Shown piece by piece: positions 24,332 through 32,460 of a stretch of 64,000 nucleotides of DNA. How positions within the stretch are numbered: the stretch's first letter is position 1; every line of letters starts with the position of its first letter. A program made the position numbers and the translations under genes. This stretch comes from JADGRA01 sp052143535 (GTDB lineage Bacteria; Myxococcota; Myxococcia; Myxococcales; Myxococcaceae), in NCBI GenBank assembly GCA_052143535.1, contig JBKQSS010000050.1, positions 62,001 through 126,000 on the forward strand, read 5' to 3'. The notes beneath the pieces are model-generated. The model ran no database searches, was not told the DNA's origin, and saw nothing but the letters and a program-made list of their open reading frames with translations.

Positions 24332-25386
24332 ATCTCGACCAGCCAACCCTCGGCATCTGGTTTGCCACTCTGGGTGAGCTCGGTCATTGCCTGGAAGGCG
24401 CGCTCGGCCACTGCCCCGCGCTGCTCGCTGAGCCGGAGGGAGCGCTTTCCCCATGTCAGTTCACTCACCGGGGAGACGACGGCCGCCGTCCCCGTCCCGA
24501 AGACTTCCTTCAACTCTCCCTTGTCATAAGCCTCGGCCACTTCGGCCATGGCCACCGGTCGTTCCTCGACGGGCACCTTCCAGCGACGGAGGAGGCGCAA
24601 CACGGTGTCCCGGGTGACGCCGGCGAGGAAGGAACCATCCAGAGGGGGCGTGACCACCGTGTCTCCGAAGCGGAAGAAAACATTCATCGTCCCCACCTCC
24701 TCGACGTGGGTGTGACTCGAGTCCAGCCACAACACCTGACTGTAGCCTTGCGCCTTGGCCTGCTCGGCGGTGAGGAGGCTGGCGACGTAGTTGGCCCCGG
24801 CCTTGGCGGCTCCAATGCCACCCTTGGCCGCGCGCACCGCCTTGGTCTCCACCCACAGCCGAAGTGCCGACGGTTTTGGGCCCCAGTAGTTCCCCACGGG
24901 CGAGGCGATGATGAAGAAGCTGTAGCGGCGTGCCGGCCGGACGCCGAGGAAGGCCTCGGTGGCAATCATCGCCGGCCGAAGGTAGAGGGCCGTTCCCGGT
25001 GCCGCCGGTATCCACTCCCGGTCAACGTCCAGCAGGGCCCGCAGGGCCCGGTGGAAGTCCTCCTCCGGCAGAGCTGGCATGCAGAGGCGCTCGGCACTGA
25101 CGTTGAGCCGGGCGGCATGCAGCTCGGGGCGGAATACCAGGGCTCGGCCACTCTGGGCCCGGTAGGCCTTCATCCCCTCGAAGAGCGCTTGTCCGTAGTG
25201 CAGGACGGCCGCCGCCGGGTCCAGAGGCAGTGCGCCGTAGGGGACGACGCGGCCGTTGCTCCAGCCACCGGACTCGTAGTCGGCCACAAACATGTGGTCG
25301 GTGAAGAAGCGCCCAAAGCCAAGGTCGCTGGCCGGCGGCTTGGGACGCAGTTGCTTGGACCGGGTGATGGAGATGTCCAGCGGCAT
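24328..25386 (-). CDS. ilvE: Branched-chain amino acid aminotransferase
   Basis: A 352-residue PLP-dependent class IV aminotransferase of the eukaryotic/type-2 BCAT form, which transfers the amino group between Leu/Ile/Val and 2-oxoglutarate. The catalytic PLP Lys lies in the segment after RLWVETKAVRAAKGG (GAAKAGANYVASL). Other blocks are FGRFFTDHMFVADY, HYGQALFEGMKAYR, LYLRPAMIATE and EEVGTMNVFF. ATG 25386 has GAGGAG seven bases upstream and gives a canonical N-terminus. The FAD enzyme downstream overlaps by four bases. A 14-bp palindrome lies in its leader. Confidence 0.94.
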   Translation of the reverse strand: MPLDISITRSKQLRPKPPASDLGFGRFFTDHMFVADYESGGWSNGRVVPYGALPLDPAAAVLHYGQALFEGMKAYRAQSGRALVFRPELHAARLNVSAERLCMPALPEEDFHRALRALLDVDREWIPAAPGTALYLRPAMIATEAFLGVRPARRYSFFIIASPVGNYWGPKPSALRLWVETKAVRAAKGGIGAAKAGANYVASLLTAEQAKAQGYSQVLWLDSSHTHVEEVGTMNVFFRFGDTVVTPPLDGSFLAGVTRDTVLRLLRRWKVPVEERPVAMAEVAEAYDKGELKEVFGTGTAAVVSPVSELTWGKRSLRLSEQRGAVAERAFQAMTELTQSGKPDAEGWLVEM

Positions 25387-25415
25387 CGGCGGCTCCTCGT
25401 GCGTCCGGCAGGTCT

Positions 25416-25488
25416 CCGGCAGCTGCCGGCATAGCCGATCGCGCCGACGTTCGGCCACCTGGGCCGGAAGCTTTTATTCGCAAGCTTC
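25416..25488. repeat. Palindromes upstream of ilvE
   Basis: CCGGCAGCTGCCGG (25416-25429) is a perfect 14-base palindrome about 30 bases before the ilvE start. A perfect seven-pair inverted repeat, GAAGCTT at 25467-25473 and AAGCTTC at 25482-25488, lies further upstream. Either could be a repressor site or part of a leader structure. There is no T-tract for an intrinsic terminator on either strand. Their function is not known. Confidence 0.4.
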
Positions 25489-25585
25489 AGGCGAGGCGGG
25501 CCCCCCTTGGCAAGGCAGAGTCTGCATGCCCGGTTTCCGACACAGGGACTGCCAACGTGGCGCCGGGTGGGCTGGGGGACTCTTC

Positions 25586-27019
25586 CTAGCGTGTGGCCAG
25601 AGGGACGGTGTGGGGGACTTCGGTCCGCGGAGGGGCGACTGGCTTCGGCTTCCGCTGGAAAATGCGCGTCGCGTCGTCGCCCACCAGGTAGGTCACAATG
25701 TCCCGCAGCTCACTGTCGCGCAGGCGGTCCATGGACAAGGGCGGCATCTGCTTCGCGTCATGCCCCGGAATCCACCGGATGCGCTTCACCAAGTAGTCCG
25801 CCTCATACAGTCCGGGAGTGAGGGGGGGCCGCAGCGCACCCTCGGCATGGCAGTAGTTGCAGAATCGCTCGGTCAGTAAGGCCCCGCGCTCGGCGTTTCC
25901 CCCGGTGGGCCGGTCGATGCCGGTGTGGCGTCCTAGCACCGTGGGCGTGTAGTCCAAGGGGGCCTGGACGTCCGGTGAAAGCCGCTGAAGGTATGCCGCC
26001 AAGTCCGAAAGCTGGTCTTTCGATGCGCCACCGGGCTTGAGCATGAATTTCCGCACGCAGATGTCGATGCCCTGCTCGAGCGTCTGCGCGAAACCGCGCC
26101 AGTAGCTGGGGCGCCGGCCGCTGTCCCACAGCGTGGCGTTGGACTTCACGTGTCCGGCCGCGTCGAAGAAGCCGGTCCGCTCGTCCCGGACGTTGTGGCA
26201 GGACCAACAGCTGTTGGCGTTGAGCTCGCTCCCGACGGTTGGGTCATGGAAGAGACGCTCCCCCCGCCCCTCCGGAGAGGTGAGGGCGAAGTCCCAGGTC
26301 GGAGCCCGTGTCGGCTTGCTTCTCCGGGCAACCACCACGTTGAGCGACACCGGCGGACCAATGGTGCCCCCAGCTGACGCGGTGGCACTCCCGGCCGGCG
26401 GAGCGCTGGCGGCGACGGCCCGCGACACCGACGCCGGCGCGGGCGCTCGGAAGGTGGCGTCGAAGCTCACCCGGGCCACCGTTCCCAGCTTGAGGAAGAG
26501 GCGCGCCGGCCGTTGGATACCGTAGTCGGCCATTGTCACGTCGAAGCTGCCTCGCACCAGCAGGTCGCGTTGACCTCCAGACTCGATTAGCCGGACGGTG
26601 ATGGGGATTCGGACCGGGTGGGTTTGCCCGTGGAGCGACAGAGTCCCGAGCGCGTCCGCTTGGGCATCGGCGTCCAACGTCAGGACAGGTGCCGACACCC
26701 GCTCGATGCTGGTGAGGATGAGGATTGCCTCCGGAAATCTGTCCGTCTGGAAGAACTGGTCGCGCAGGTCCTCGTCGCGAAGCGACAGTCCGGTGGTGAA
26801 GCCGGTCAGGTCAATGCGAATGCGACCGGCGCCGCTCGCCCAGCCCTCCTCGGCGAAGGTGAGCGTCCCCGACATTAAGGTCGACGCCCCGTGGATGGCG
26901 TCGAGAGGCGCCTCGACGGTGAAGCGGACCCGCGCCGAGGGCTTCTCCAAATTCCAGACCCGCGGCTCGGCCGAGGCATTGGCCGAGACGAGAAGCACCA
27001 AGGCCAGGTGCCTTCTCAT
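25586..27019 (-). CDS. YceI domain fused to a two-haem cytochrome c
   Basis: A 477-residue exported fusion. It has a signal peptide (residues 1-18) and a YceI lipocalin-like domain at about 20-192 (VWNLEKPSARVRFTVEAPLD, then FQTDRFPEAILILTS). A Pro/Ala/Ser linker follows to about 240, then a cytochrome c part with haem-binding CWSCH at 271-275 and CNYCH at 387-391. Met residues in FMLKPGG and QMPPLSM could be axial ligands. The second half resembles dihaem peroxidase-like or cytochrome c551-like proteins. YceI domains bind isoprenoids such as quinones, so quinone-linked electron transfer in the periplasm is plausible but inferred. ATG 27019 overlaps the kinase stop as ATGA. Confidence 0.85.
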   Translation of the reverse strand: MRRHLALVLLVSANASAEPRVWNLEKPSARVRFTVEAPLDAIHGASTLMSGTLTFAEEGWASGAGRIRIDLTGFTTGLSLRDEDLRDQFFQTDRFPEAILILTSIERVSAPVLTLDADAQADALGTLSLHGQTHPVRIPITVRLIESGGQRDLLVRGSFDVTMADYGIQRPARLFLKLGTVARVSFDATFRAPAPASVSRAVAASAPPAGSATASAGGTIGPPVSLNVVVARRSKPTRAPTWDFALTSPEGRGERLFHDPTVGSELNANSCWSCHNVRDERTGFFDAAGHVKSNATLWDSGRRPSYWRGFAQTLEQGIDICVRKFMLKPGGASKDQLSDLAAYLQRLSPDVQAPLDYTPTVLGRHTGIDRPTGGNAERGALLTERFCNYCHAEGALRPPLTPGLYEADYLVKRIRWIPGHDAKQMPPLSMDRLRDSELRDIVTYLVGDDATRIFQRKPKPVAPPRTEVPHTVPLATR

Positions 27020-28392
27020 CGTACGTCCACCAGAACCCGGGTCCCAGTCAGGCGGTCGACCAGCGTTGGTCGCCGGGCCAGGGCGGGCAGAGCCCCCAAG
27101 AGCGGTAAGCCCGCCCAGAGAAGCGTCAGGAGCCCGAGCGCATTCACTACGCCAGGGCCGCGGGTGTAGAGCGCGAAGAGGGTGAAGGCGAGTGGGAAGA
27201 AGCCACCGTATTGAAGCACTGCCCGCGCCGTCGCCCGGGCGGGCGAGACGTCTCCATCGACGGCCGTCCGTACCCGGAGGCGCATCAGCCATTGCCCTGG
27301 AGACGCGCCGAGGAGCCCGTAACCAGCTGCCAGTGAGAGGAACAACCCGCACGGGGCGACCCACGGCGCCCAGCTGTAGGTGAAGCGCAAAATGACGGCG
27401 AAGGGCAGCACATCGAGGAGCGCCGCCAAAAGGCGCACCAGAAAGACTGGACGGACCTCGGGCTGTGGCGCCGCGCTGCGCAGAGCGCGGGCCAGCTCAG
27501 CGTGACTGGGAAAGCGCGCGTTCGCGTCTGGGGCGACGCAGCGGTCGACGACGCGAGCCAGCCCACGGGGCGTGGTTGGAGCTCTCGAGCGAATGGGCGG
27601 GAGGCCCGAGCCAAGCAGCTGCAACGCTTCGGCCGGCGTCCGGGCCTGCAGCGGCGGTTGTCCGCTGAGCAGGTGGTACATGGTGGCGCCGAGGCCGTAG
27701 ACATCCGCCCGCTGGTCCAGCGCCTCACCCTTCAGCTGCTCGGGCGCCATGTAGGGCAGCGTCCCCACCACCGTCCCGACGTGGGTGACGCTCTCGGTGC
27801 CCTCCAGTGCGCCCCGGACGTGTGTGCCCGAGGGCTCCTTGCCGGCGCCGGGGGCAGTGGCCAGCCCGAAGTCTGCCAGGTGAGCAATGCCGTAGCGGTC
27901 GACGAGGATGTTCGCCGGTTTGATGTCGCGGTGGATGATGTTGAGCCGGGCCGCTTCGGCCATCCCGTCTGCTAGCCCCACGAAGTGGTTGGCCACCCGC
28001 TGCCAACTGAGCGCTTTGCCCCCATCCACCTCGTCCTGAAGCGAGCCGCCGTCCACTAGCTGCATCGCCATGAACCACACGCCCTGGTCCTCACCGACGA
28101 AGTAGATTTGAACCACGTTGGGGTGAACGACGTTGGCCTGCGCTTGCGCCTCGCGGACGAAGCGCACCAGGAAGGCGCGGTCCCGGGCCAGCGCGGGACG
28201 GATGGTTTTGAGCGCAACCGGCCGATTCAAGGAGCCATCGAAGCCGGCATAGACCTCTCCCATGCCCCCTGCGGCCAGCCGGCGTTCGACACGGAAGTGC
28301 TTGAGCATCGAGCCGGGGGGGAGCGGCCCAGCGTCCACCTCGTCGGTCAGCTTCACCGGGGTGGCCACTGTCGGCGGAACGGTGGCGTTCAC
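27016..28392 (-). CDS. Ser/Thr protein kinase with C-terminal RDD membrane domain
   Basis: A 458-residue eukaryotic-type kinase. The Gly loop AAGGMGEVYAG is at 40-50, catalytic Lys62, HRDIKPANIL with Asp146, DFG at 164-166 and GTLPYMAPEQ in the activation segment. The kinase domain ends near residue 300. It is followed by an RDD domain of about three membrane helices (VRLLAALLDVLPFAVILRF, then GQWLMRLRV), so the kinase is held at the inner membrane facing the cytoplasm. There is no PASTA or other external sensor. It overlaps both neighbours by four bases (globin upstream, YceI-cytochrome downstream), so the three proteins are made as one unit. Confidence 0.92.
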   Translation of the reverse strand: MNATVPPTVATPVKLTDEVDAGPLPPGSMLKHFRVERRLAAGGMGEVYAGFDGSLNRPVALKTIRPALARDRAFLVRFVREAQAQANVVHPNVVQIYFVGEDQGVWFMAMQLVDGGSLQDEVDGGKALSWQRVANHFVGLADGMAEAARLNIIHRDIKPANILVDRYGIAHLADFGLATAPGAGKEPSGTHVRGALEGTESVTHVGTVVGTLPYMAPEQLKGEALDQRADVYGLGATMYHLLSGQPPLQARTPAEALQLLGSGLPPIRSRAPTTPRGLARVVDRCVAPDANARFPSHAELARALRSAAPQPEVRPVFLVRLLAALLDVLPFAVILRFTYSWAPWVAPCGLFLSLAAGYGLLGASPGQWLMRLRVRTAVDGDVSPARATARAVLQYGGFFPLAFTLFALYTRGPGVVNALGLLTLLWAGLPLLGALPALARRPTLVDRLTGTRVLVDVR

Positions 28393-28880
28393 CGGGCACC
28401 CTCCACAATGTCCGGACGCATCGAGCCCACCACCGCCAGGAGCTCCTTCTGCTCCGTGGCTCCGATGCCATGCGCCTTGAGAGCGGCCACCAAGTCTTCG
28501 GCCATGGCATCAAACTCGGCGTCCTGAATGTGCATTCCCAGATGGCCCGGCTTCATCGGCTTGCCGGTGTACTTGCATGGCCCCCCCGAGGCCTCGCAGA
28601 TTTGCGCCGAGAGGTGGCCCCGCAGGCTGTCCAAGTCGGTGAAGAGGAAGCGAAGCTGAATGCGCGGGTCCCGCCCGACGTTGGCCACAAAGGTGGCGAC
28701 CAAGGCGTCGATGACGTCGCGGCCACCGAGCCGCTGGTACAGCGTCGCGCCGCCCCCGGGGGCGGAGGCAGCCTTGGGCGCGGTGGCTCGGGCGTCTGGG
28801 TCCGACGGAGTGGAGGGCGTCGCAGCACAGGCTGTGAGCAGTGACAGCGCCAGGGAGAGGAGCCGGACTTCGAGCCTCAT
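28389..28880 (-). CDS. Truncated haemoglobin (group I) carried on a lipoprotein signal
   Basis: A 163-residue protein with a lipobox ending LLTAC (lipidated Cys18), a short Ala/Pro/Ser linker, then a truncated-globin domain from about residue 46 (TLYQRLGGRDVIDALVATFV). The proximal haem ligand is His113 in MKPGHLGMHIQDAEFD. The segment PCKYTGKPM before it is the family hallmark. Group I truncated globins bind O2 or NO. A lipid-anchored envelope form is unusual, since most are cytoplasmic. It is the first gene of a three-gene overlapping operon with the RDD kinase and the YceI-cytochrome fusion. Confidence 0.85.
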   Translation of the reverse strand: MRLEVRLLSLALSLLTACAATPSTPSDPDARATAPKAASAPGGGATLYQRLGGRDVIDALVATFVANVGRDPRIQLRFLFTDLDSLRGHLSAQICEASGGPCKYTGKPMKPGHLGMHIQDAEFDAMAEDLVAALKAHGIGATEQKELLAVVGSMRPDIVEGAR

Positions 28881-28924
28881 CGGAATGGATGCCTCTGGCA
28901 GTGGAGCCGGTCCTCTGAGGACAG

Positions 28925-28940
28925 CTCGGCCCGTGCCGAG
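28925..28940. promoter_or_regulatory. Dyad upstream of the globin operon
   Basis: CTCGGC-CCGT-GCCGAG is a perfect six-pair dyad about 45-60 bases before the globin ATG. It lies in the only non-coding stretch ahead of the operon, so it could be a repressor site or a leader hairpin. No promoter could be placed with confidence. Confidence 0.35.
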
Positions 28941-29007
28941 ACGGTAACACCAAGGGCGGACTGCCGCAGTGTGGGCAGGCTACGTCTCAAATGACGAAAC
29001 GGTTCTA

Positions 29008-29041
29008 CCCCGGGAGGCGGCCCGCAGAGCTTCTCCCGGGG
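29008..29041 (-). terminator. GC-rich hairpin just after aqpZ
   Basis: CCCCGGGAG (29008-29016) and CTCCCGGGG (29033-29041) form a perfect nine-pair stem beginning five bases after the aqpZ stop on the reverse strand. It is followed by a mixed sequence rather than a T-run, so it may terminate weakly or only protect the 3' end. Confidence 0.45.
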
Positions 29042-29045
29042 GAGG

Positions 29046-29747
29046 TCAGCCCTTGGGGTCCTCGCCGGCAACTGCCGGGTAGACGACACCGGCCAGTGCC
29101 CCACCGAAGATGGGGGCCAGCCAGAAAAGCCACAGCTGGGAGAGTGCCCAGCCGCCGACGAAGAGGGCCGGGCCCGTGCTGCGAGCAGGGTTCACCGAGG
29201 TCGCAGTCACCGGAATGCTGATGAGGTGGATGAGCGTCAGGGCCAGCCCGATGGCAAGGCCGGCGAAGCCCTTGGGGGCGCGGACGTCGGTCGCGCCGAG
29301 GATGACCATCAAAAACATGAAAGTCATCACCACTTCGCACACCAGGCCGGCGGTGAGGCTGTACCCAAACGGGCTGTGCTCGCCGTAGCCGTTGGCCGCG
29401 AAACGTCCCAGCTCGTAGCCGGGCTTTCCGCTGGCGATGAGGAAGAGGCACGCCGAAGCGCTCACCGCTCCCGCCACCTGGGCGACGATGTACGGAAGAA
29501 GGTCCTTCGCGGGGAAGCGCTTGCCGACGAAGAGCCCTATCGAAACGGCCGGATTGAAGTGGCCGCCCGAGACGTGCCCCAGCGCATAAACGCCGGTGAG
29601 GACGGTCAGGCCGAAGGCGAGTGCCACTCCCGCGAGTTGGATGCCCACGATGGGGATGGAACCAGCGAGCACTGCGCTGCCGCACCCGCCCAGTACCAGC
29701 CAAAACGTTCCAATGAATTCAGCGGAAACACGCTTGCTGATGGACAT
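29046..29747 (-). CDS. aqpZ: Aquaporin Z
   Basis: A 233-residue, six-span MIP-family channel. The two pore NPA motifs are NPA at 65-67 (GGHFNPAVSIG) and 186-188 (TSVNPARSTGP). The residue pattern around them and the N-terminal AEFIGTFWLVLGGCG match AqpZ water channels rather than glycerol facilitators, which have Asp in the second motif (NPARD). It admits water through the inner membrane. It is divergent from the metal-efflux operon with a 244-base control region between. Confidence 0.93.
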   Translation of the reverse strand: MSISKRVSAEFIGTFWLVLGGCGSAVLAGSIPIVGIQLAGVALAFGLTVLTGVYALGHVSGGHFNPAVSIGLFVGKRFPAKDLLPYIVAQVAGAVSASACLFLIASGKPGYELGRFAANGYGEHSPFGYSLTAGLVCEVVMTFMFLMVILGATDVRAPKGFAGLAIGLALTLIHLISIPVTATSVNPARSTGPALFVGGWALSQLWLFWLAPIFGGALAGVVYPAVAGEDPKG

Positions 29748-29958
29748 GACGGCGGACCCCCTCTGAATAGGAAAAAACGGCGCGGACCCTGCTCGGCTTC
29801 GCAGGCGTGGTCAAGCGCTCAGAGAGTTCCGTGCAAGACGCCCGGGTTGGTAGACGCTTCGCCGGCCCATTGAGGTTTGCATGAGAATTCTTTCAACGGG
29901 CCCTGGCAGTCAGGCCGATACTCAAACGATTCCAGCCCCTTAGTTTTGTCGGGTGGCC

Positions 29959-29974
29959 TGGCTTTGAAATTGCT
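29959..29974 (+). promoter_or_regulatory. Candidate sigma-54 promoter of the metal-efflux operon
   Basis: TGGCTTTGAAATTGCT matches TGGCACG-N4-TTGCW at TGGC and TTGCT, with exact GG-N10-GC spacing. The predicted start near 29985 would leave only about seven bases before the TolC-family ATG at 29992, so the mRNA would be nearly leaderless. This agrees with the absence of a visible ribosome-binding site. No regulator gene is adjacent. Confidence 0.45.
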
Positions 29975-29991
29975 TGGCTTTCGAGACCCCC

Positions 29992-31323
29992 ATGTTCCGC
30001 GCTTGCCAGACACGGTGGAGGCTCCTCGTCGCAGCGTTGCTCATGGCGACTGCAGGGCTGGCCGCCGAACCTGCGCCCGAGCCTTCGGCTTTGCCGAGTG
30101 TCCTGACACTGGCCGATGCCATGGCGCTTTTCCGGCGGCAAGGGTTGGACGTGCTCATCGCCGAGGCGGCGGTGGAGGGCGCCGAAGGAGACGTGCAGGC
30201 CGCCGGGGCCGTCCCCAACCCTTCCCTCAGTGGGACTTTCGGCAAGTCCTTTGTGTGTACCGATGGCTGCAACTTCCTCCCTCCGGCGGCTTTCAGCGTC
30301 GGCCTCGGAGACCAGAACGCCATCGAAGACTCGCTCTCCGGTAAGCGTGGACTTCGCTTGGAGGTTGCGCGGGCCGCGCTCCGCGCCGCGCGCCTCGGAC
30401 GGGCGGATGCAGAACGCACCGGCTTGGCACTGCTGAAGCAACAGTTTGTTCTGGCGCTGGTCGCGCAGCAGGGCGTCCTGACTGCGCAGGAGACGGCAGG
30501 GGACTCGGCGAAGTTCTTGGAGTTGATGAATGTCCGCTTCCGGAGCGGCGCCGTCTCCGAGGCTGACGTGGCACGGGTGGAAACGGACTCTCTTGAGGCG
30601 CAGAATTCCGTCGCATCGGCCCAGCTGCAGTTGCGAGCGGCGAAGCTCGGACTGGCCTTCCTGCTCGGGGTTCGCTCCGTCGTCCCAGAGTTCCGGGTCG
30701 AGGCCCCGGAGCTTTTGTTGGCCTTTGTCCCGAAGGAGCTCTCCGCCGCTACCATCGACAGTCTTTTGACAGCGGCCCTGGAGGCGAGGCCCGACCTGCA
30801 GGCGTTCAAAGCACAGGTGGAGCGCGCCGATGCTTCGGTTCGCTTGGCCCAGCGCCTCGTCTTCCCGGACATCGCGCTGTCGCTCAGCTATGCCCAGCAA
30901 GGCACGACGGCGACTGCCATCACGCCGCCCACTGTCACCGTCGGCCTGACCCTCACCCTGCCCATCTTCTACCAGCAGCAAGGCGAGATTCGCCGCGCCG
31001 AGGCCGACGCGCGCACGCAGCTGCTCTCGAAAGCCAAGACCCAAGCCCAGGTGGTGTCGGACGTCGAGACGGCTTTCGTTGGCTACCGGGTTGCCCTGGA
31101 GCGCGAGCAACGGATGGAGGGCGCGACCGGCATGGTGGCCAGGGCTCGGCGCGCCCGGGACTTGGTCGAGATTCAGTACCAGAAGGGCGCCGCGTCGCTG
31201 TTGGATTTGCTTGACGCGCAGCGGACGTTTCGGACCATCGCCTTCGAGGCTCAGTCAAATCTGGCCGACTACTGGACGGCCGTCTTTCGTCTGGAACAAG
31301 CCGTTGGAAGGACGCTGCAATGA
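29992..31323 (+). CDS. TolC-family outer-membrane efflux protein (CusC/CzcC-like)
   Basis: A 443-residue exported protein with a signal peptide (about residues 1-25, ending GLAAEP) and two repeated outer-membrane efflux domains. Long coiled helices carry the usual pattern, e.g. GAVSEADVARVETDSLEAQN and QYQKGAASLLDLLDAQRTFR. It forms the trimeric outer-membrane duct of a tripartite exporter. ATG 29992 is preferred over TTG 29974 because it gives a clean signal peptide and lies just after the predicted promoter. The adaptor gene overlaps its stop as ATGA. Confidence 0.9.
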   Translation: MFRACQTRWRLLVAALLMATAGLAAEPAPEPSALPSVLTLADAMALFRRQGLDVLIAEAAVEGAEGDVQAAGAVPNPSLSGTFGKSFVCTDGCNFLPPAAFSVGLGDQNAIEDSLSGKRGLRLEVARAALRAARLGRADAERTGLALLKQQFVLALVAQQGVLTAQETAGDSAKFLELMNVRFRSGAVSEADVARVETDSLEAQNSVASAQLQLRAAKLGLAFLLGVRSVVPEFRVEAPELLLAFVPKELSAATIDSLLTAALEARPDLQAFKAQVERADASVRLAQRLVFPDIALSLSYAQQGTTATAITPPTVTVGLTLTLPIFYQQQGEIRRAEADARTQLLSKAKTQAQVVSDVETAFVGYRVALEREQRMEGATGMVARARRARDLVEIQYQKGAASLLDLLDAQRTFRTIAFEAQSNLADYWTAVFRLEQAVGRTLQ

Positions 31324-32450
31324 CTCGTCGTCTGTGGACGGCTTTACCCGGTGCGCTACTCTGTCTGGCCGCTGCCTGTCGGCGTTCGCCGGCAGAGCCA
31401 CCGGCCGTTCAGCCACCGGCAAACCAGGTGTGGCTCCCGGCCGAGCAAACGTCTTCCCTCCGTCTGGCCGTCATCCGCAACGAGGACGTGCAGGATTCGC
31501 TGCGGGTCGGCGGAAAAGTCACTTTCGATGACCTGCGCGTCAGCCACGTCTTTTCGCCGGTGACCGGCCGAGTGGCCAAGGTGCTCGCCGGCCCCGGGGA
31601 CCGAGTTAAGAAGGGTGCGCCGCTCGCGGTCATCTCCTCGCCTGACATTGGCTCTGCCTGGTCGGATGTCGTCAAAGCGCGCGCCGCCGTCGATGCGAGC
31701 CAGCGCGAATTTCAGCGCCAGAAGGAGTTGTACGAAGCTCACGCCGGCCCGCTCCGGGACCTCGAGGGAGCCGAGAGTACCTACAAGCAAGCCAAGGCCG
31801 AGCTGGACCGCGCCGAAGCCAAGGCGCGGCTGTTACACACCGAGGGCGAGCTCGGTGCCGAGGACTTCGTTCTTCGGGCGCCAATCGATGGCGAAGTGGT
31901 GGCGCGCTCAGTCAACCCCGGCGTGGAGCTTCAGGGCACCTTCGGCGGTGGCACCGCGGTGGAGCTGTTCACCGTCGGGGAGCTGGACCAGGTCATCGTC
32001 CTCGGGGACTTGCACGAACAGGATATGTCCACCGTCAAGGCCGGCGCGGAAGTCGACGTGCGGGTGGTGAGTGCGCCGGACACACCGTTCCACGGCAAGG
32101 TGGACTGGGTGTCCACGGCGCTCGACCCCGCGACCCACACTGCGAAAATCCGCATCCGGGTGGCAAATCCGGACCGGGTGCTGAAGGCGGAGATGTACGC
32201 GACGGTCACCATCCCCCTGACGCTTCCGCCCTCGGTGGCGCTTCCGCGCAGCGCCTTGCTCCACCTCGGTGACCAAACGGTGGTCTTCGTAGCGCTGGGA
32301 GAAGCGCCGGACCGACGGCTGCGTTTCGAGCGGCGGCGTGTTCAGGTGAATGAGGACGTCACTGGACCTCTGTACCCGGTCATCTCCGGACTGAGCGCAG
32401 GAGAGACCGTTGTCGTCGAGGGTGCACTGCTTCTCTCTGGCGTGACGTGA
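31320..32450 (+). CDS. RND periplasmic adaptor (CusB/CzcB family)
   Basis: A 376-residue membrane-fusion protein. The N-terminus is a lipoprotein-like signal (LLCLAAAC) with a candidate lipidated Cys near residue 20. A barrel-sandwich segment follows (FSPVTGRVAKVLAGPGDRVK, then the second half APIDGEVVARSVNPGVELQ) around a helical hairpin of about 75 residues. Then come the beta-barrel and membrane-proximal domains (DVRVVSAPDTPFHGKVDWVS). It links the inner-membrane pump to the TolC duct. It overlaps the TolC gene by four bases and lies ten bases before the pump gene. No Met/His-rich N-terminal copper motif like that of CusB is seen. Confidence 0.9.
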   Translation: MTRRLWTALPGALLCLAAACRRSPAEPPAVQPPANQVWLPAEQTSSLRLAVIRNEDVQDSLRVGGKVTFDDLRVSHVFSPVTGRVAKVLAGPGDRVKKGAPLAVISSPDIGSAWSDVVKARAAVDASQREFQRQKELYEAHAGPLRDLEGAESTYKQAKAELDRAEAKARLLHTEGELGAEDFVLRAPIDGEVVARSVNPGVELQGTFGGGTAVELFTVGELDQVIVLGDLHEQDMSTVKAGAEVDVRVVSAPDTPFHGKVDWVSTALDPATHTAKIRIRVANPDRVLKAEMYATVTIPLTLPPSVALPRSALLHLGDQTVVFVALGEAPDRRLRFERRRVQVNEDVTGPLYPVISGLSAGETVVVEGALLLSGVT

Positions 32451-32460
32451 GCTCAACCCG

